A DNA stretch of 6,619 bases from Acidobacteriota bacterium (GTDB taxonomy: Bacteria > Acidobacteriota > Terriglobia > Terriglobales > Acidobacteriaceae): positions 1 to 6,619 of the forward strand of contig JAJZIF010000217.1 in NCBI GenBank assembly GCA_021810735.1, in the 5' to 3' direction. Position 1 is the stretch's first letter, and each line of letters opens with the position of its first letter. The notes under the pieces are model-generated. The model ran no database searches and was not told the origin of the DNA. It saw only the letters and a program-made list of their open reading frames with translations. Positions 1 to 5,170 of the stretch are shown here, in pieces. Made by a program: the position numbers and the translations under genes.

Positions 1-498
1 TAGCTTCTCCAGCCATTCGATCCCGGCGAGATCCAGGTGGTTCGTTGGCTCGTCGAGCAAAAGGACATCGGGCTGCTGGACCAGGGCCTCGGCAATCGCG
101 AGCCGTTTGCGCCATCCTCCGGAAAGTGTCGCTGCCCTCACCTCGAAGTCTTCGAAACCTGCGCGCCCCAGGGTTTCCTGAAGCCGCGCCTCTCGTTCCG
201 CCTGGGGCGCATGGATGCCGCTCAACGCCCGCTCCAACACCGAGCGGATCGTATCCTCGTCGCCAAATTCTGAATTCTGCGCGATGTATCCGACACGCGC
301 CAGCTTACGCCGCGAGACTTCGCCCGCGTCTGGCTCGATGTTTCCCGCAAGAATTTCCAGCAGCGTGGATTTGCCGGAACCATTCGGCCCGACGACGCCA
401 ATCTGGTCGCCTTCAGAAACAGTAAAGGCGATGTTGTCGAACAGCGGCGTGGCTCCGTACGCCTTGTGGAGAGATTGTCCATTCAGAATTGGGGGCAA
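1..498 (-). CDS. ABC-F family ATPase, Uup-like, N-terminal part (cut by window edge)
   Basis: This is the first 166 residues of a soluble ATPase of the ABC-F family. These proteins carry two ABC domains and no membrane part, and act on ribosomes or nucleic acid rather than in transport. The first ABC domain is visible in order: Walker A GPNGSGKST at residues 37-45, the Q-loop glutamine near residue 74, the signature LSGGW at 125-129, and Walker B plus D-loop as LLLDEPTNHLD at 146-156. The EPTNHLD string is the ABC-F hallmark, and the LSGGWRKR form is closest to Uup-type members. The linker and second ABC domain lie left of the window. The reading frame has no suitable ATG. TTG at 498 gives MPPILNGQSL, which matches how relatives begin, with AAGGA about 12 nt upstream. 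A second in-frame TTG at 549 would add 17 residues and lies just after a stop. Probably the last gene seen of the minus-strand run. The family is firm; the paralogue and start are less so. Confidence 0.88.
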   Translation of the reverse strand, partial: MPPILNGQSLHKAYGATPLFDNIAFTVSEGDQIGVVGPNGSGKSTLLEILAGNIEPDAGEVSRRKLARVGYIAQNSEFGDEDTIRSVLERALSGIHAPQAEREARLQETLGRAGFEDFEVRAATLSGGWRKRLAIAEALVQQPDVLLLDEPTNHLDLAGIEWLEKL

Positions 499-567
499 GC
501 GTGCGGTACATCCTTGATCTGTAGAGTGAGTCTCGGCGGTCTTGTTCAAGGATATCAGTCAGCGCGA

Positions 568-1311
568 TTAGAATTTTCCGGCGAGGATTCGTTTCCGTTG
601 CTGCGGCGGGAAGCGCTCAATCGCATATCGCAAAGTAGTTCTCGATAGAGAGGCGTAATGCTGCGATAGAAATTCAAGCAGCGCGGCCTGCGACACTTTG
701 CCAGCTTCACGTAACGCCCATCCAACGGCTTTCTGGATCAGATCGTGCGGGTCGGAGAGCAGGATCTTTGCAACTCGCAATGTGTCTGCGGTTTCACCAT
801 TCCGGATCAGGGTCAGCGTCGAGATAATGGCAATGCGACGCTCCCACACCGACCGCGATCTTGCGAGCGTAACCAGCAAGCGCCGCGGCTGCGTCTTCAG
901 ATGCTCGCCAAGAATGTACGGGGCCGACGTATCCACCAGGTCCCAGTTGTTGATATTCCGCGTATGCTGCAAATAAAATTCGACGATTGTCTTGCGATCC
1001 GCGTCCGCAGCGCGCTCATATTGGGCGACTAAGATTTCCAGACCGGCAAATCGATGTTCGTGCGTGGGGGAAGCCAGCAGGAGCGCAAGATCGCGCAAGG
1101 CAAGAGTCTGATATCGAAGCGCCACTTTTCGCTGCAGTGGTACGGCAATGCCAAGAAATTTGTCGCCTTCCCCATATTCGCCTGGTCCCGTTTTGAAATA
1201 CTTCGCAACGGCGGCAGCTTTTGCCGGATCGGCCAATGCCCCCAGTTCGCGCAGAAGTTGTGAGCGAGTCAGAGCTGCGGGATTTTCTTTTGGATGGATG
1301 TGGGACTTCAT
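568..1311 (-). CDS. AlkD-like DNA alkylation repair protein (HEAT-like glycosylase family)
   Basis: A 247-residue protein of the AlkC/AlkD family, DNA glycosylases built of HEAT-like helical repeats that remove bulky or positively charged alkylated bases such as N3- and N7-alkylpurines. The key residues of Bacillus AlkD have clear counterparts. NNWDLVD at residues 121-127 holds the tryptophan (W123) and the catalytic aspartate (D127) in the same four-residue spacing as W109 and D113. VWERRIAII at 155-163 holds the arginine matching R148. AVGWALRE at 195-202 holds the tryptophan matching W187. The conserved N-terminal FKTGPGEYGEGDKFLGI stretch lies at 39-55. Length is normal for the family. 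The open frame extends upstream to about 1674, but that extension overlaps the DUF202 gene and is low-complexity shadow. ATG 1311 gives a sensible N-terminus although its ribosome binding site is weak. It lies 35 nt after the DUF202 gene and 69 nt before the ABC-F gene. Cytoplasmic. Activity is inferred from conserved residues. Confidence 0.92.
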   Translation of the reverse strand: MKSHIHPKENPAALTRSQLLRELGALADPAKAAAVAKYFKTGPGEYGEGDKFLGIAVPLQRKVALRYQTLALRDLALLLASPTHEHRFAGLEILVAQYERAADADRKTIVEFYLQHTRNINNWDLVDTSAPYILGEHLKTQPRRLLVTLARSRSVWERRIAIISTLTLIRNGETADTLRVAKILLSDPHDLIQKAVGWALREAGKVSQAALLEFLSQHYASLSRTTLRYAIERFPPQQRKRILAGKF

Positions 1312-1346
1312 AGGAGTCTCAAGAGGCGCGTTGCGCGAAGCTCCCG

Positions 1347-1760
1347 TCATCGCACCCAGATCAAATACACCGCCAACCCAATACCGGCAGCGCTCAGCAG
1401 GAGCGCCAGCGTGACTGCGGTCTTGGACGGGCGCCCCACGGCCCAGGTGCCAGTTCGCAATTCTCTCACTTCGCGAATGTGCGTCAGAGCTGCACTGACG
1501 TTCACAATCACCCCAACCACGACCAGGCCCGTGCCCAGCCAAAGCGAAGGGCTGGTAGCGTGACTCGACACTTGAGAGGGCGGAGAGTTTCTCATGCTCA
1601 GCTCGCGCAGAAACAATCCAAAGCGGGCCACCACAAAGCCAAAGCCCATCAGCGCCAGGCCGGTGCGAATCCACGCTAGAAATGTTCGCTCCGCGGCGAA
1701 ATACACCCGCGGATCACGCTCTTTGGGAGCTTCGTTGTTACGGTTCTGTTCGCTGCTCAT
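1347..1760 (-). CDS. DUF202 / YidH-type inner membrane protein
   Basis: A 137-residue membrane protein with the DUF202 signature at residues 18-48: RVYFAAERTFLAWIRTG followed by ALMGFGFVVARFG. Three membrane segments can be read: about 33-51, 72-92 and 114-136. A polar loop (about 52-71) rich in Ser and Pro and a basic loop (94-113) separate them. The N-terminal 17 residues are charged and probably cytoplasmic. The role of bacterial DUF202/YidH proteins is unknown; the domain also occurs fused to yeast VTC polyphosphate polymerase subunits, but nothing here shows such an activity. It starts 10 nt after the stop of the small cysteine protein, so the two are probably co-transcribed, and perhaps translationally linked because no good Shine-Dalgarno site precedes ATG 1760. 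Family assignment is confident, function is not known. Confidence 0.9.
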   Translation of the reverse strand: MSSEQNRNNEAPKERDPRVYFAAERTFLAWIRTGLALMGFGFVVARFGLFLRELSMRNSPPSQVSSHATSPSLWLGTGLVVVGVIVNVSAALTHIREVRELRTGTWAVGRPSKTAVTLALLLSAAGIGLAVYLIWVR

Positions 1761-1770
1761 AGTGTCCAGG

Positions 1771-2049
1771 CTAGGAATCTAAGAACGCGACCGACTTGAT
1801 GCCCGCCAACTCAAACCGCTTCCGGCAGCGAATGTTCTGGCACGCCACCTGGTCCTCGCGCAGCACCATGTAGGACTGTGCCTTGGCGAAGCGGGCGCGA
1901 TCACGTTCATCGGCGCGCGGCGGCAGGCTGTTCTTCTTGCGCCGCACCAGCCAATTGAGCTGATACTCCGCAGCCTGCCGACAATGTGGGCAGGTGAGTG
2001 TGTGGGGGCGCTGCTCGGGTTTTTCGTTATAAAAATCGCGTTCTTCCAT
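1771..2049 (-). CDS. Small CX2C/CX4C protein, probable metal-binding, function unknown
   Basis: A 92-residue soluble protein that I do not recognise as a named family. It has exactly four cysteines in two pairs, CPHC at residues 20-23 and CQNIRC at 70-75. This is the pattern of a structural zinc site formed by two knuckles, although the second pair has four rather than two residues between its cysteines. The 46-residue middle is highly charged (RRKK at 36-39, DERDRAR at 47-53) and looks helical. H16 and H22 are possible extra ligands. The start at ATG 2049 is well supported by a strong Shine-Dalgarno site 6 nt upstream. It is the first gene of the minus-strand run that continues with DUF202, AlkD and ABC-F genes, and it faces the YbjQ-family gene across a 133-nt divergent gap. 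No catalytic signature and no signal peptide. Zinc binding is an inference from the cysteines alone. Confidence 0.75.
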   Translation of the reverse strand: MEERDFYNEKPEQRPHTLTCPHCRQAAEYQLNWLVRRKKNSLPPRADERDRARFAKAQSYMVLREDQVACQNIRCRKRFELAGIKSVAFLDS

Positions 2050-2055
2050 GCCGTG

Positions 2056-2062
2056 CCCTCCT
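2056..2062 (-). promoter_or_regulatory. Strong Shine-Dalgarno site
   Basis: The minus strand reads AGGAGGG here, ending 6 nt before ATG 2049. This is the best ribosome binding site among the genes of the minus-strand run and fixes the start of the first gene. The following genes have weaker sites, consistent with a single leading gene and coupled translation downstream. Confidence 0.8.
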
Positions 2063-2078
2063 GTGGCAGCTTCCAGTA

Positions 2079-2094
2079 TGGCACTCCGGTCGCA
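2079..2094 (+). promoter_or_regulatory. Sigma54-like promoter element (weak candidate)
   Basis: TGGCAC followed after five bases by TCGCA resembles the -24/-12 sigma54 consensus (TGGCACG-N4-TTGCA), with the GG and GC dinucleotides 12 nt apart as required and two mismatches. It lies about 85 nt upstream of the YbjQ-family start and on its strand. Such matches occur by chance, no activator site or enhancer-binding protein is seen, so this is only a candidate. Confidence 0.2.
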
Positions 2095-2182
2095 AGAACC
2101 GCGAATCTGCCAGGCGATTTTCTGCGGCTATCTGGTTTCGTTTCGTCGTACACTCCGCATAAATGTTCTTTCGAGGATGGTT

Positions 2183-2530
2183 ATGCCCATAAATCCTGTG
2201 CTCGATCCAAGTATGGTCACAACGGCCCTGGAGTTACCTGGCTTCCGTATCGTGCGGAACTGTGGCGTGGTGCGCGGCATCGTAGTGCGTTCGCGCTCGA
2301 TCTTTGGAACCATCGGCGCCGGCTTGCAGACGCTGGCTGGCGGCAACATATCGCTGTATTCCAATCTGTGCGAGAAAACCCGCGAGGATGCGTTCGAATT
2401 GATGATGCAGCACGCGGTGCAGCATGGCGCCAACGCCATCGTCTGCGCCCGCTACGACGCCAACGACATTCAGCAGGGAGTGACAGAAGTGCTGGCCTAT
2501 GGCACCGCAGTGGTGGTGGAAAAAATTTGA
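2183..2530 (+). CDS. YbjQ / UPF0145 (DUF74) family protein
   Basis: A 115-residue soluble protein of the YbjQ/UPF0145 family, short proteins that assemble into rings in known structures and are annotated as putative heavy-metal binding, though the biochemical role is not established. Family marks are the N-terminal [19 protein letters not shown] (residues 19-37), the central block with [11 protein letters not shown] at 61-71 followed by an alanine-rich helix and [11 protein letters not shown] at 82-92, and the hydrophobic C-terminal strand [11 protein letters not shown]. Three in-frame ATGs compete. ATG 2183 has GAGG 6 nt upstream and is chosen. ATG 2177 would add two residues with its SD too close. 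ATG 2213 would give the shorter N-terminus typical of the family but has no SD. The open frame upstream of these has no family resemblance. It is transcribed divergently from the cysteine-protein gene and converges with the TM2-like gene 33 nt away. Confidence 0.88.
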   Translation: MPINPVLDPSMVTTALELPGFRIVRNCGVVRGIVVRSRSIFGTIGAGLQTLAGGNISLYSNLCEKTREDAFELMMQHAVQHGANAIVCARYDANDIQQGVTEVLAYGTAVVVEKI

Positions 2531-2563
2531 GGTTTTGGTTGCATTCCGGGAACAATTCCTGAT

Positions 2564-2848
2564 TCATGTCCGATGGAAACTGCCGCTTCCCGCGTAGGCG
2601 TCGACCACGCCAAAGATCCAAAGCACGCCCGCCACAATCGCGAAGGGAACCATTCCCAGTCCGAAGGTGAGCGCGCCGAAGAAGCCGCCGACCCCCCATA
2701 CAATCGACATCAGGACAAACAGAATGATTCCCCGCAGAACTCGTCCGTTGTAGATCTGCCCCAGACCACATAGGGCGGCGGACAGCAGCGCGGCGAGCAG
2801 CGGACTTTTCCGGCTGATTGTCGAAGGCGGATTGGTTGACTGATTCAT
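2564..2848 (-). CDS. TM2-like small membrane protein
   Basis: A 94-residue membrane protein resembling TM2-domain proteins. After a polar 15-residue N-terminus come hydrophobic segments at about 16-32, 38-60 and 64-83. The motif GLGQIYNGRVLRG at residues 28-40 matches the conserved turn between the two membrane helices of TM2 proteins (G-x-G-x-x-Y-x-G-x-x-x-x-G), and VVDAY at 81-85 corresponds to the usual aspartate near the end of the domain. Function of bacterial TM2 proteins is largely unknown. ATG 2848 is preceded by GGAG about 8 nt upstream on the minus strand (in ACGGAGTTTCGT). The gene is convergent with the YbjQ-family gene, and I see no clear terminator hairpin in the 33 nt between them. 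Upstream (to the right) is the long gene-free region. Confidence 0.82.
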   Translation of the reverse strand: MNQSTNPPSTISRKSPLLAALLSAALCGLGQIYNGRVLRGIILFVLMSIVWGVGGFFGALTFGLGMVPFAIVAGVLWIFGVVDAYAGSGSFHRT

Positions 2849-3031
2849 ACGAAACTCCGTGCAATGGGAAGGTCTCTGGCTAGGACGCGGGCGCGTGCAA
2901 CGGACGCGATTTCTTTAACGCACAGTTGGTGGAATCAGCCGCCCCGTTTGCAGTGCATACAGGCTGCTTTTCCGAATGCGATTCACATGCTTTCAACAGG
3001 ACTCGTCGATGTCCCGCCGCGTATTTGCAAC

Positions 3032-3060
3032 AAGTAGACGAACCCGGTGCAAGTCTACTT
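3032..3060. repeat. Perfect 8-bp inverted repeat
   Basis: AAGTAGAC at 3032-3039 is exactly inverted as GTCTACTT at 3053-3060, with a 13-nt spacer that itself contains ACCCGGT. The spacing suits an RNA hairpin or a dimeric DNA-binding site. It is not followed by a T-run, so it is not a simple terminator. Confidence 0.55.
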
Positions 3061-3069
3061 CGAAATGGA

Positions 3070-3090
3070 GTGAATTTCACCGAATATTCG
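3070..3090. repeat. Two abutting palindromes
   Basis: GTGAATTTCAC (3070-3080, arms of 5 around one base) runs directly into the perfect 10-bp palindrome CGAATATTCG (3081-3090). The outer parts are also loosely inverted copies of each other (GTGAAT against the reverse complement of ATTCGC). It resembles an operator or a cruciform-prone AT-rich element; no known consensus fits well. Confidence 0.45.
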
Positions 3091-3123
3091 CTGTTTACAC
3101 AAAGCTCTTCGATTCGTACTCTA

Positions 3124-3153
3124 GGCGAGCGTTGCTGGAAACAACAACGCGCC
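3124..3153 (+). other. Bulged hairpin, possible structured RNA element
   Basis: GGCG (3124-3127) pairs with CGCC (3150-3153), and CGTTG (3130-3134) with CAACG (3145-3149), leaving a 2-nt AG bulge and a 10-nt loop. Nine pairs in total. The following bases are pyrimidine-rich with TTT and TTTT runs within 17 nt, but not a continuous U-tract, so a weak terminator or part of a small RNA are both possible. Confidence 0.35.
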
Positions 3154-3501
3154 TCTTTCGCCTATTTTGATTCATAAAACTTAAGCTGAAACGGAAGGCC
3201 GGGCGCATACGCGACGGGCCAAGCCGACAACCGCCAACTCACTTGCAGCTTGCAAGAGTATGGTTCTGTCGGGTTTGGATGCTGGCGCGACAGGCAACGA
3301 TGCGTCTGTTCTCCCGTTTCTCCGCAGTCCGGCTGCTGACAGCTGAACGGCTTCGGGTGCAACAGGAGGGCCGCGTCTCGTTCTTTTCGCGAGCGTGGTC
3401 TTGGCGCCCTTGAGACGTGCTGTGTCGTTTTGGCAGCGGGCTGCGGCCGAACCACCTTCTTCCCATTACGGAACGCGGTGTTGTGCTTGCAGGGAGAATG
3501 A

Positions 3502-3936
3502 ATGCGTCCAAAAAAAGTAATCTTATGCGTCGATGACAACGATCAGGTTTTATCAGTGCGCAAGTTTGTTTTGGAGACCCGTGGTTATCGCGTGTTGACA
3601 GCGAAGAATGCCGAAGAAGCAGTCGAATTGTACGATCATGGCCGCGTCGATCTGGTGATTAGCGATCTGGTCATGCCACATTGCAACGGCAATGATTTGA
3701 TCCAGCAACTGAAGGAAATTGCGCCGTGGGTACCGGCGGTGTTGGTGAGCGGCAGCATCAAGCAGTTCGATCCGACCAGTCGCGCAGACGCTTTTCTGCC
3801 CAAAGGCTCCTGCTCGCCGCAGGAATTGCTGGAGCGCGTTCGGGTTCTTCTGGTCCGCAAGCGTGGTCCGAAGAAGATGATTGCGTCCCCGCCTGCACTC
3901 GAAGCCCATACCGCTGCGGCACAAGGGGTTGCGTAA
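3502..3936 (+). CDS. Single-domain CheY-like response regulator
   Basis: A 144-residue receiver-domain protein with no output domain. The phosphorylation pocket is intact: acidic pair D11-D12, phospho-acceptor D55 in VISDLVMP (residues 52-59), switch residue S83 in LVSGS, and conserved K101 in LPKG. The usual proline after this lysine is replaced by glycine (KGS instead of KPF/KPY). The receiver ends near residue 118. The rest is a basic stretch (RKRGPKK at 119-125) and a short alanine-rich tail, too small for a DNA-binding domain. Such proteins pass phosphate or act by protein contact, for example in chemotaxis, phosphorelay or diguanylate pathways. No histidine kinase is in the window, so the partner is unknown. 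ATG 3502 has AGGGAG 5 nt upstream, which decides the start. The 61 nt after it separate it from the ABC ATPase gene. Confidence 0.93.
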   Translation: MRPKKVILCVDDNDQVLSVRKFVLETRGYRVLTAKNAEEAVELYDHGRVDLVISDLVMPHCNGNDLIQQLKEIAPWVPAVLVSGSIKQFDPTSRADAFLPKGSCSPQELLERVRVLLVRKRGPKKMIASPPALEAHTAAAQGVA

Positions 3937-3983
3937 CGGAAGTTCGGATTCCGCGGAGTGTTACCGCCGGTCAGTCCAACCGG

Positions 3984-3989
3984 TACAAT
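3984..3989 (+). promoter_or_regulatory. Possible -10 element just upstream of the ABC ATPase start
   Basis: TACAAT (five of six matches to TATAAT) ends 8 nt before ATG 3998. With a weak -35 (TTACCG at 3961-3966, 17-nt spacer) it would start transcription at or next to the start codon and yield an almost leaderless message. The ATG has no good Shine-Dalgarno site, which fits this reading. Confidence 0.35.
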
Positions 3990-3997
3990 GGAACAGA

Positions 3998-4723
3998 ATG
4001 CAGCCCGTCATTGTCGCCGAGCAACTCGGCAAGATATATCGCGCAGGTAAAGTCGATGTCTATGCTCTCCGATCCGTTTCCTTTTCAGTGGCACCGGGAG
4101 AGTTTGTCAGCATCGTCGGACCTTCTGGAAGCGGAAAGTCCACCCTGTTTTACAGTATTGGCGGGTTGACCCAGCCATCCTCAGGCCGCCTCCTCATTGA
4201 TGGCGTCGATTTCGCTACATTGAGCGATGCCGAACGGACCCGGCTGCGCAAACATAAAATCGGTTTCGTCTTCCAGAAATTCAACCTGCTGCCCACGTTG
4301 AGCGCCATGGACAATATTCTGTTGGCGCACGAAATCGCCTCCGGCAAGAAGAAGGTGGACAAGGAATATTTCGATCACCTCACGGAGCTTCTGGGCGTTC
4401 GCGATCGCTTGCATCATCGGCCTTCAGAGCTTTCCGGCGGTGAACAGCAGCGGGTGGCGATTGCCCGCGCTCTCATCGCGCGTCCAGCCATCGTGCTGGC
4501 CGATGAGCCTACTGGAAATCTCGATTCCAAGAATTCTGACGCCGTGCTGGCCGTCCTGCGACGTTCCAATCGGGAACTGAAGCAGACCGTGATGATGATT
4601 ACGCACAATTCCGAGGCAGCTGCCATTGGCGACCGCATTCTGCACATGCGCGACGGCGAACTCTTGGACGCCGAGACCCACGCGGCCCTGGAAGCCGATG
4701 GCCGCGCGGATATCGCCCTCTGA
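3998..4723 (+). CDS. ABC transporter ATP-binding protein, LolD/MacB type
   Basis: A 241-residue cytoplasmic ATPase of the LolD/MacB/FtsE-like group of ABC transporters, which drive lipoprotein release, efflux or mechanotransmission rather than classic import. Domains in order: Walker A GPSGSGKST (residues 41-49), Q-loop FVFQKFNLLP (90-99, with Q93), signature LSGGEQQR (145-152), Walker B IVLADEP (165-171), D-loop GNLDS (173-177), and switch H203 in MITHN. The ADEPTGNLD string and NLLP after the Q-loop are typical of this group. All catalytic residues are intact. The C-terminus carries a short acidic, alanine-rich extension. The open frame extends back into the response regulator gene, but homology begins at ATG 3998 (MQPVIVAEQLGKIY). 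No permease gene is next to it: tRNA genes follow at once. Its membrane partner must therefore be encoded elsewhere or it belongs to a dispersed system. The substrate is unknown. Confidence 0.92.
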   Translation: MQPVIVAEQLGKIYRAGKVDVYALRSVSFSVAPGEFVSIVGPSGSGKSTLFYSIGGLTQPSSGRLLIDGVDFATLSDAERTRLRKHKIGFVFQKFNLLPTLSAMDNILLAHEIASGKKKVDKEYFDHLTELLGVRDRLHHRPSELSGGEQQRVAIARALIARPAIVLADEPTGNLDSKNSDAVLAVLRRSNRELKQTVMMITHNSEAAAIGDRILHMRDGELLDAETHAALEADGRADIAL

Positions 4724-4756
4724 CGGATTCGGGCAGGGAAGCAGATTGCGCGTGCG

Positions 4757-4786
4757 TTGACCCGCCACGCTACATGTCGATATACT
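4757..4786 (+). promoter_or_regulatory. Sigma70-type promoter for the tRNA genes
   Basis: TTGACC at 4757-4762 and TATACT at 4781-4786 each match the -35/-10 consensus at five of six positions, with an 18-nt spacer. Transcription would begin about 4793, some 8 nt before the 5' end of tRNA-Gly, leaving a short leader for RNase P removal. Confidence 0.7.
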
Positions 4787-4800
4787 TCAATCCAGTAAGG

Positions 4801-4875
4801 GCGGGAGTAGCTCAGTGGTAGAGCGCGACCTTGCCAAGGTCGAAGTCGCGGGTTCGACCCCCGTCTCCCGCTCCA
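4801..4875 (+). tRNA. tRNA-Gly (anticodon GCC)
   Basis: A full cloverleaf of 75 nt including encoded CCA. The acceptor stem GCGGGAG (4801-4807) pairs with CTCCCGC (4865-4871). The D-arm contains AGCTCAGTGGTAGAGC. The anticodon stem CGACC/GGTCG encloses loop TTGCCAA with anticodon GCC at 4833-4835. The T-arm has GCGGGTTCGACCCCCGT with the standard TTCGA. The discriminator base is T (U73), as expected for bacterial tRNA-Gly. It reads GGC and GGU codons. Confidence 0.97.
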
Positions 4876-4940
4876 GCGGTGTGTCGCTGCCAGCCATCCC
4901 AACGCCAGCAGCCGCAGTTCTTGTTTCACCCTTCTTGTCG

Positions 4941-5015
4941 GGCGCGGTACCCAAGTGGTAAGGGAGAGGTCTGCAAAACCTTTATGCGTCGGTTCGATCC
5001 CGACCCGCGCCTCCA
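4941..5015 (+). tRNA. tRNA-Cys (anticodon GCA)
   Basis: A 75-nt cloverleaf with encoded CCA. The acceptor GGCGCGG (4941-4947) pairs with CCGCGCC (5005-5011). The anticodon stem GAGGT/ACCTT includes one G-U pair and encloses CTGCAAA, anticodon GCA at 4973-4975. The T-arm contains GTCGGTTCGATCCCGAC. Discriminator U73 is the main identity base for cysteinyl-tRNA synthetase. It lies 65 nt after tRNA-Gly without a visible promoter of its own, so the two are probably one transcript. No obvious terminator follows. Confidence 0.96.
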
Positions 5016-5067
5016 ACCTTTCAGTAACTTACACGATCCATAAAATTCTTTCTGATATGGAGTGACC

Positions 5068-5096
5068 CTGTCAACTCCTGCGCAACTGATTATGGT
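5068..5096 (+). promoter_or_regulatory. Possible promoter upstream of argR (weak)
   Basis: CTGTCA (5068-5073) and TATGGT (5091-5096), 17 nt apart, each match the sigma70 consensus at four of six positions. Transcription would start near 5103, placing the ARG-box pair directly at and after the start site. An alternative -10, TATACA at 5132-5137 inside the second box, would place the operator across the promoter. Either geometry allows repression. Confidence 0.3.
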
Positions 5097-5101
5097 GCGC
5101 G

Positions 5102-5119
5102 GCTGCATATTTATGCACA
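5102..5119 (+). promoter_or_regulatory. ARG box 1 (predicted ArgR operator)
   Basis: The core TGCATATTTATGCA at 5104-5117 is palindromic with 6-nt arms around a TT centre. Against the E. coli ARG box core TGAATWWWWATTCA it matches 12 of 14, and both mismatches are symmetrical, so the dyad is preserved. It lies 51 nt before the chosen argR start. Confidence 0.75.
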
Positions 5120-5121
5120 AG

Positions 5122-5139
5122 TTTGTATTGTTATACACT
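5122..5139 (+). promoter_or_regulatory. ARG box 2 (predicted ArgR operator)
   Basis: The core TGTATTGTTATACA at 5124-5137 has 5-nt inverted arms and matches the E. coli ARG box core at 11 of 14. Its centre is 20 bp from that of box 1, leaving 2 bp between the two 18-bp boxes. Tandem boxes 2-3 bp apart are how the ArgR hexamer binds in E. coli, with the 2-bp form known at the argR gene itself. Confidence 0.7.
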
Positions 5140-5170
5140 GGATGAATCGGCGTCGGTTGCGGAAATTGTC

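Larger units (their letters stand above)
2849..3501. other. Long intergenic region without a credible gene
   Basis: About 650 nt separate the TM2-like gene and the response regulator, which are divergently transcribed, so both promoters should lie here. Open frames on both strands (about 60-125 codons) have no family resemblance, are rich in Arg, Ser, Pro and Cys, lack good ribosome binding sites, and one overlaps the regulator start. What it does hold is secondary-structure potential concentrated at 3030-3155, listed separately, plus weaker inverted repeats: CTTGC/GCAAG around 3242-3256 and CTGTCG/CGACAG at 3266-3271 and 3288-3293. No convincing promoter hexamers were found for the regulator. 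Confidence 0.7.

Noticed and set aside
1312..1674. N-terminal extension of the AlkD-like frame
   Set aside because: It lies antiphase inside the DUF202 gene, which has clear family motifs and membrane segments. AlkD homology starts at about residue 1 of the ATG 1311 product.
2531..2563. Possible bidirectional terminator between the convergent YbjQ and TM2-like genes
   Set aside because: Only GGAA/TTCC with a 3-nt loop can be formed and there is no T-run, so it is too weak to call.
3374..3417. Inverted repeat CGTCTC/GAGACG upstream of the response regulator
   Set aside because: Six pairs with a 32-nt spacer are expected by chance in a region of this size.
3162..3539. Open frame of 125 codons on the minus strand
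   Set aside because: It overlaps the start of the well-supported response regulator, has no good ribosome binding site, and its composition (Arg, Pro, Ser, Cys and His rich) has no family resemblance.
3937..3953. Hairpin CGGAA/TTCCG after the response regulator stop
   Set aside because: Five pairs with a 7-nt loop and no following T-tract, so not a convincing intrinsic terminator.
4414..5016. 200-codon open frame on the minus strand, including a translated tRNA region
   Set aside because: It runs through both tRNA genes and the ABC ATPase. Its EARVGIEPTHKGFADLSL-like start is a well-known spurious translation of antisense tRNA.
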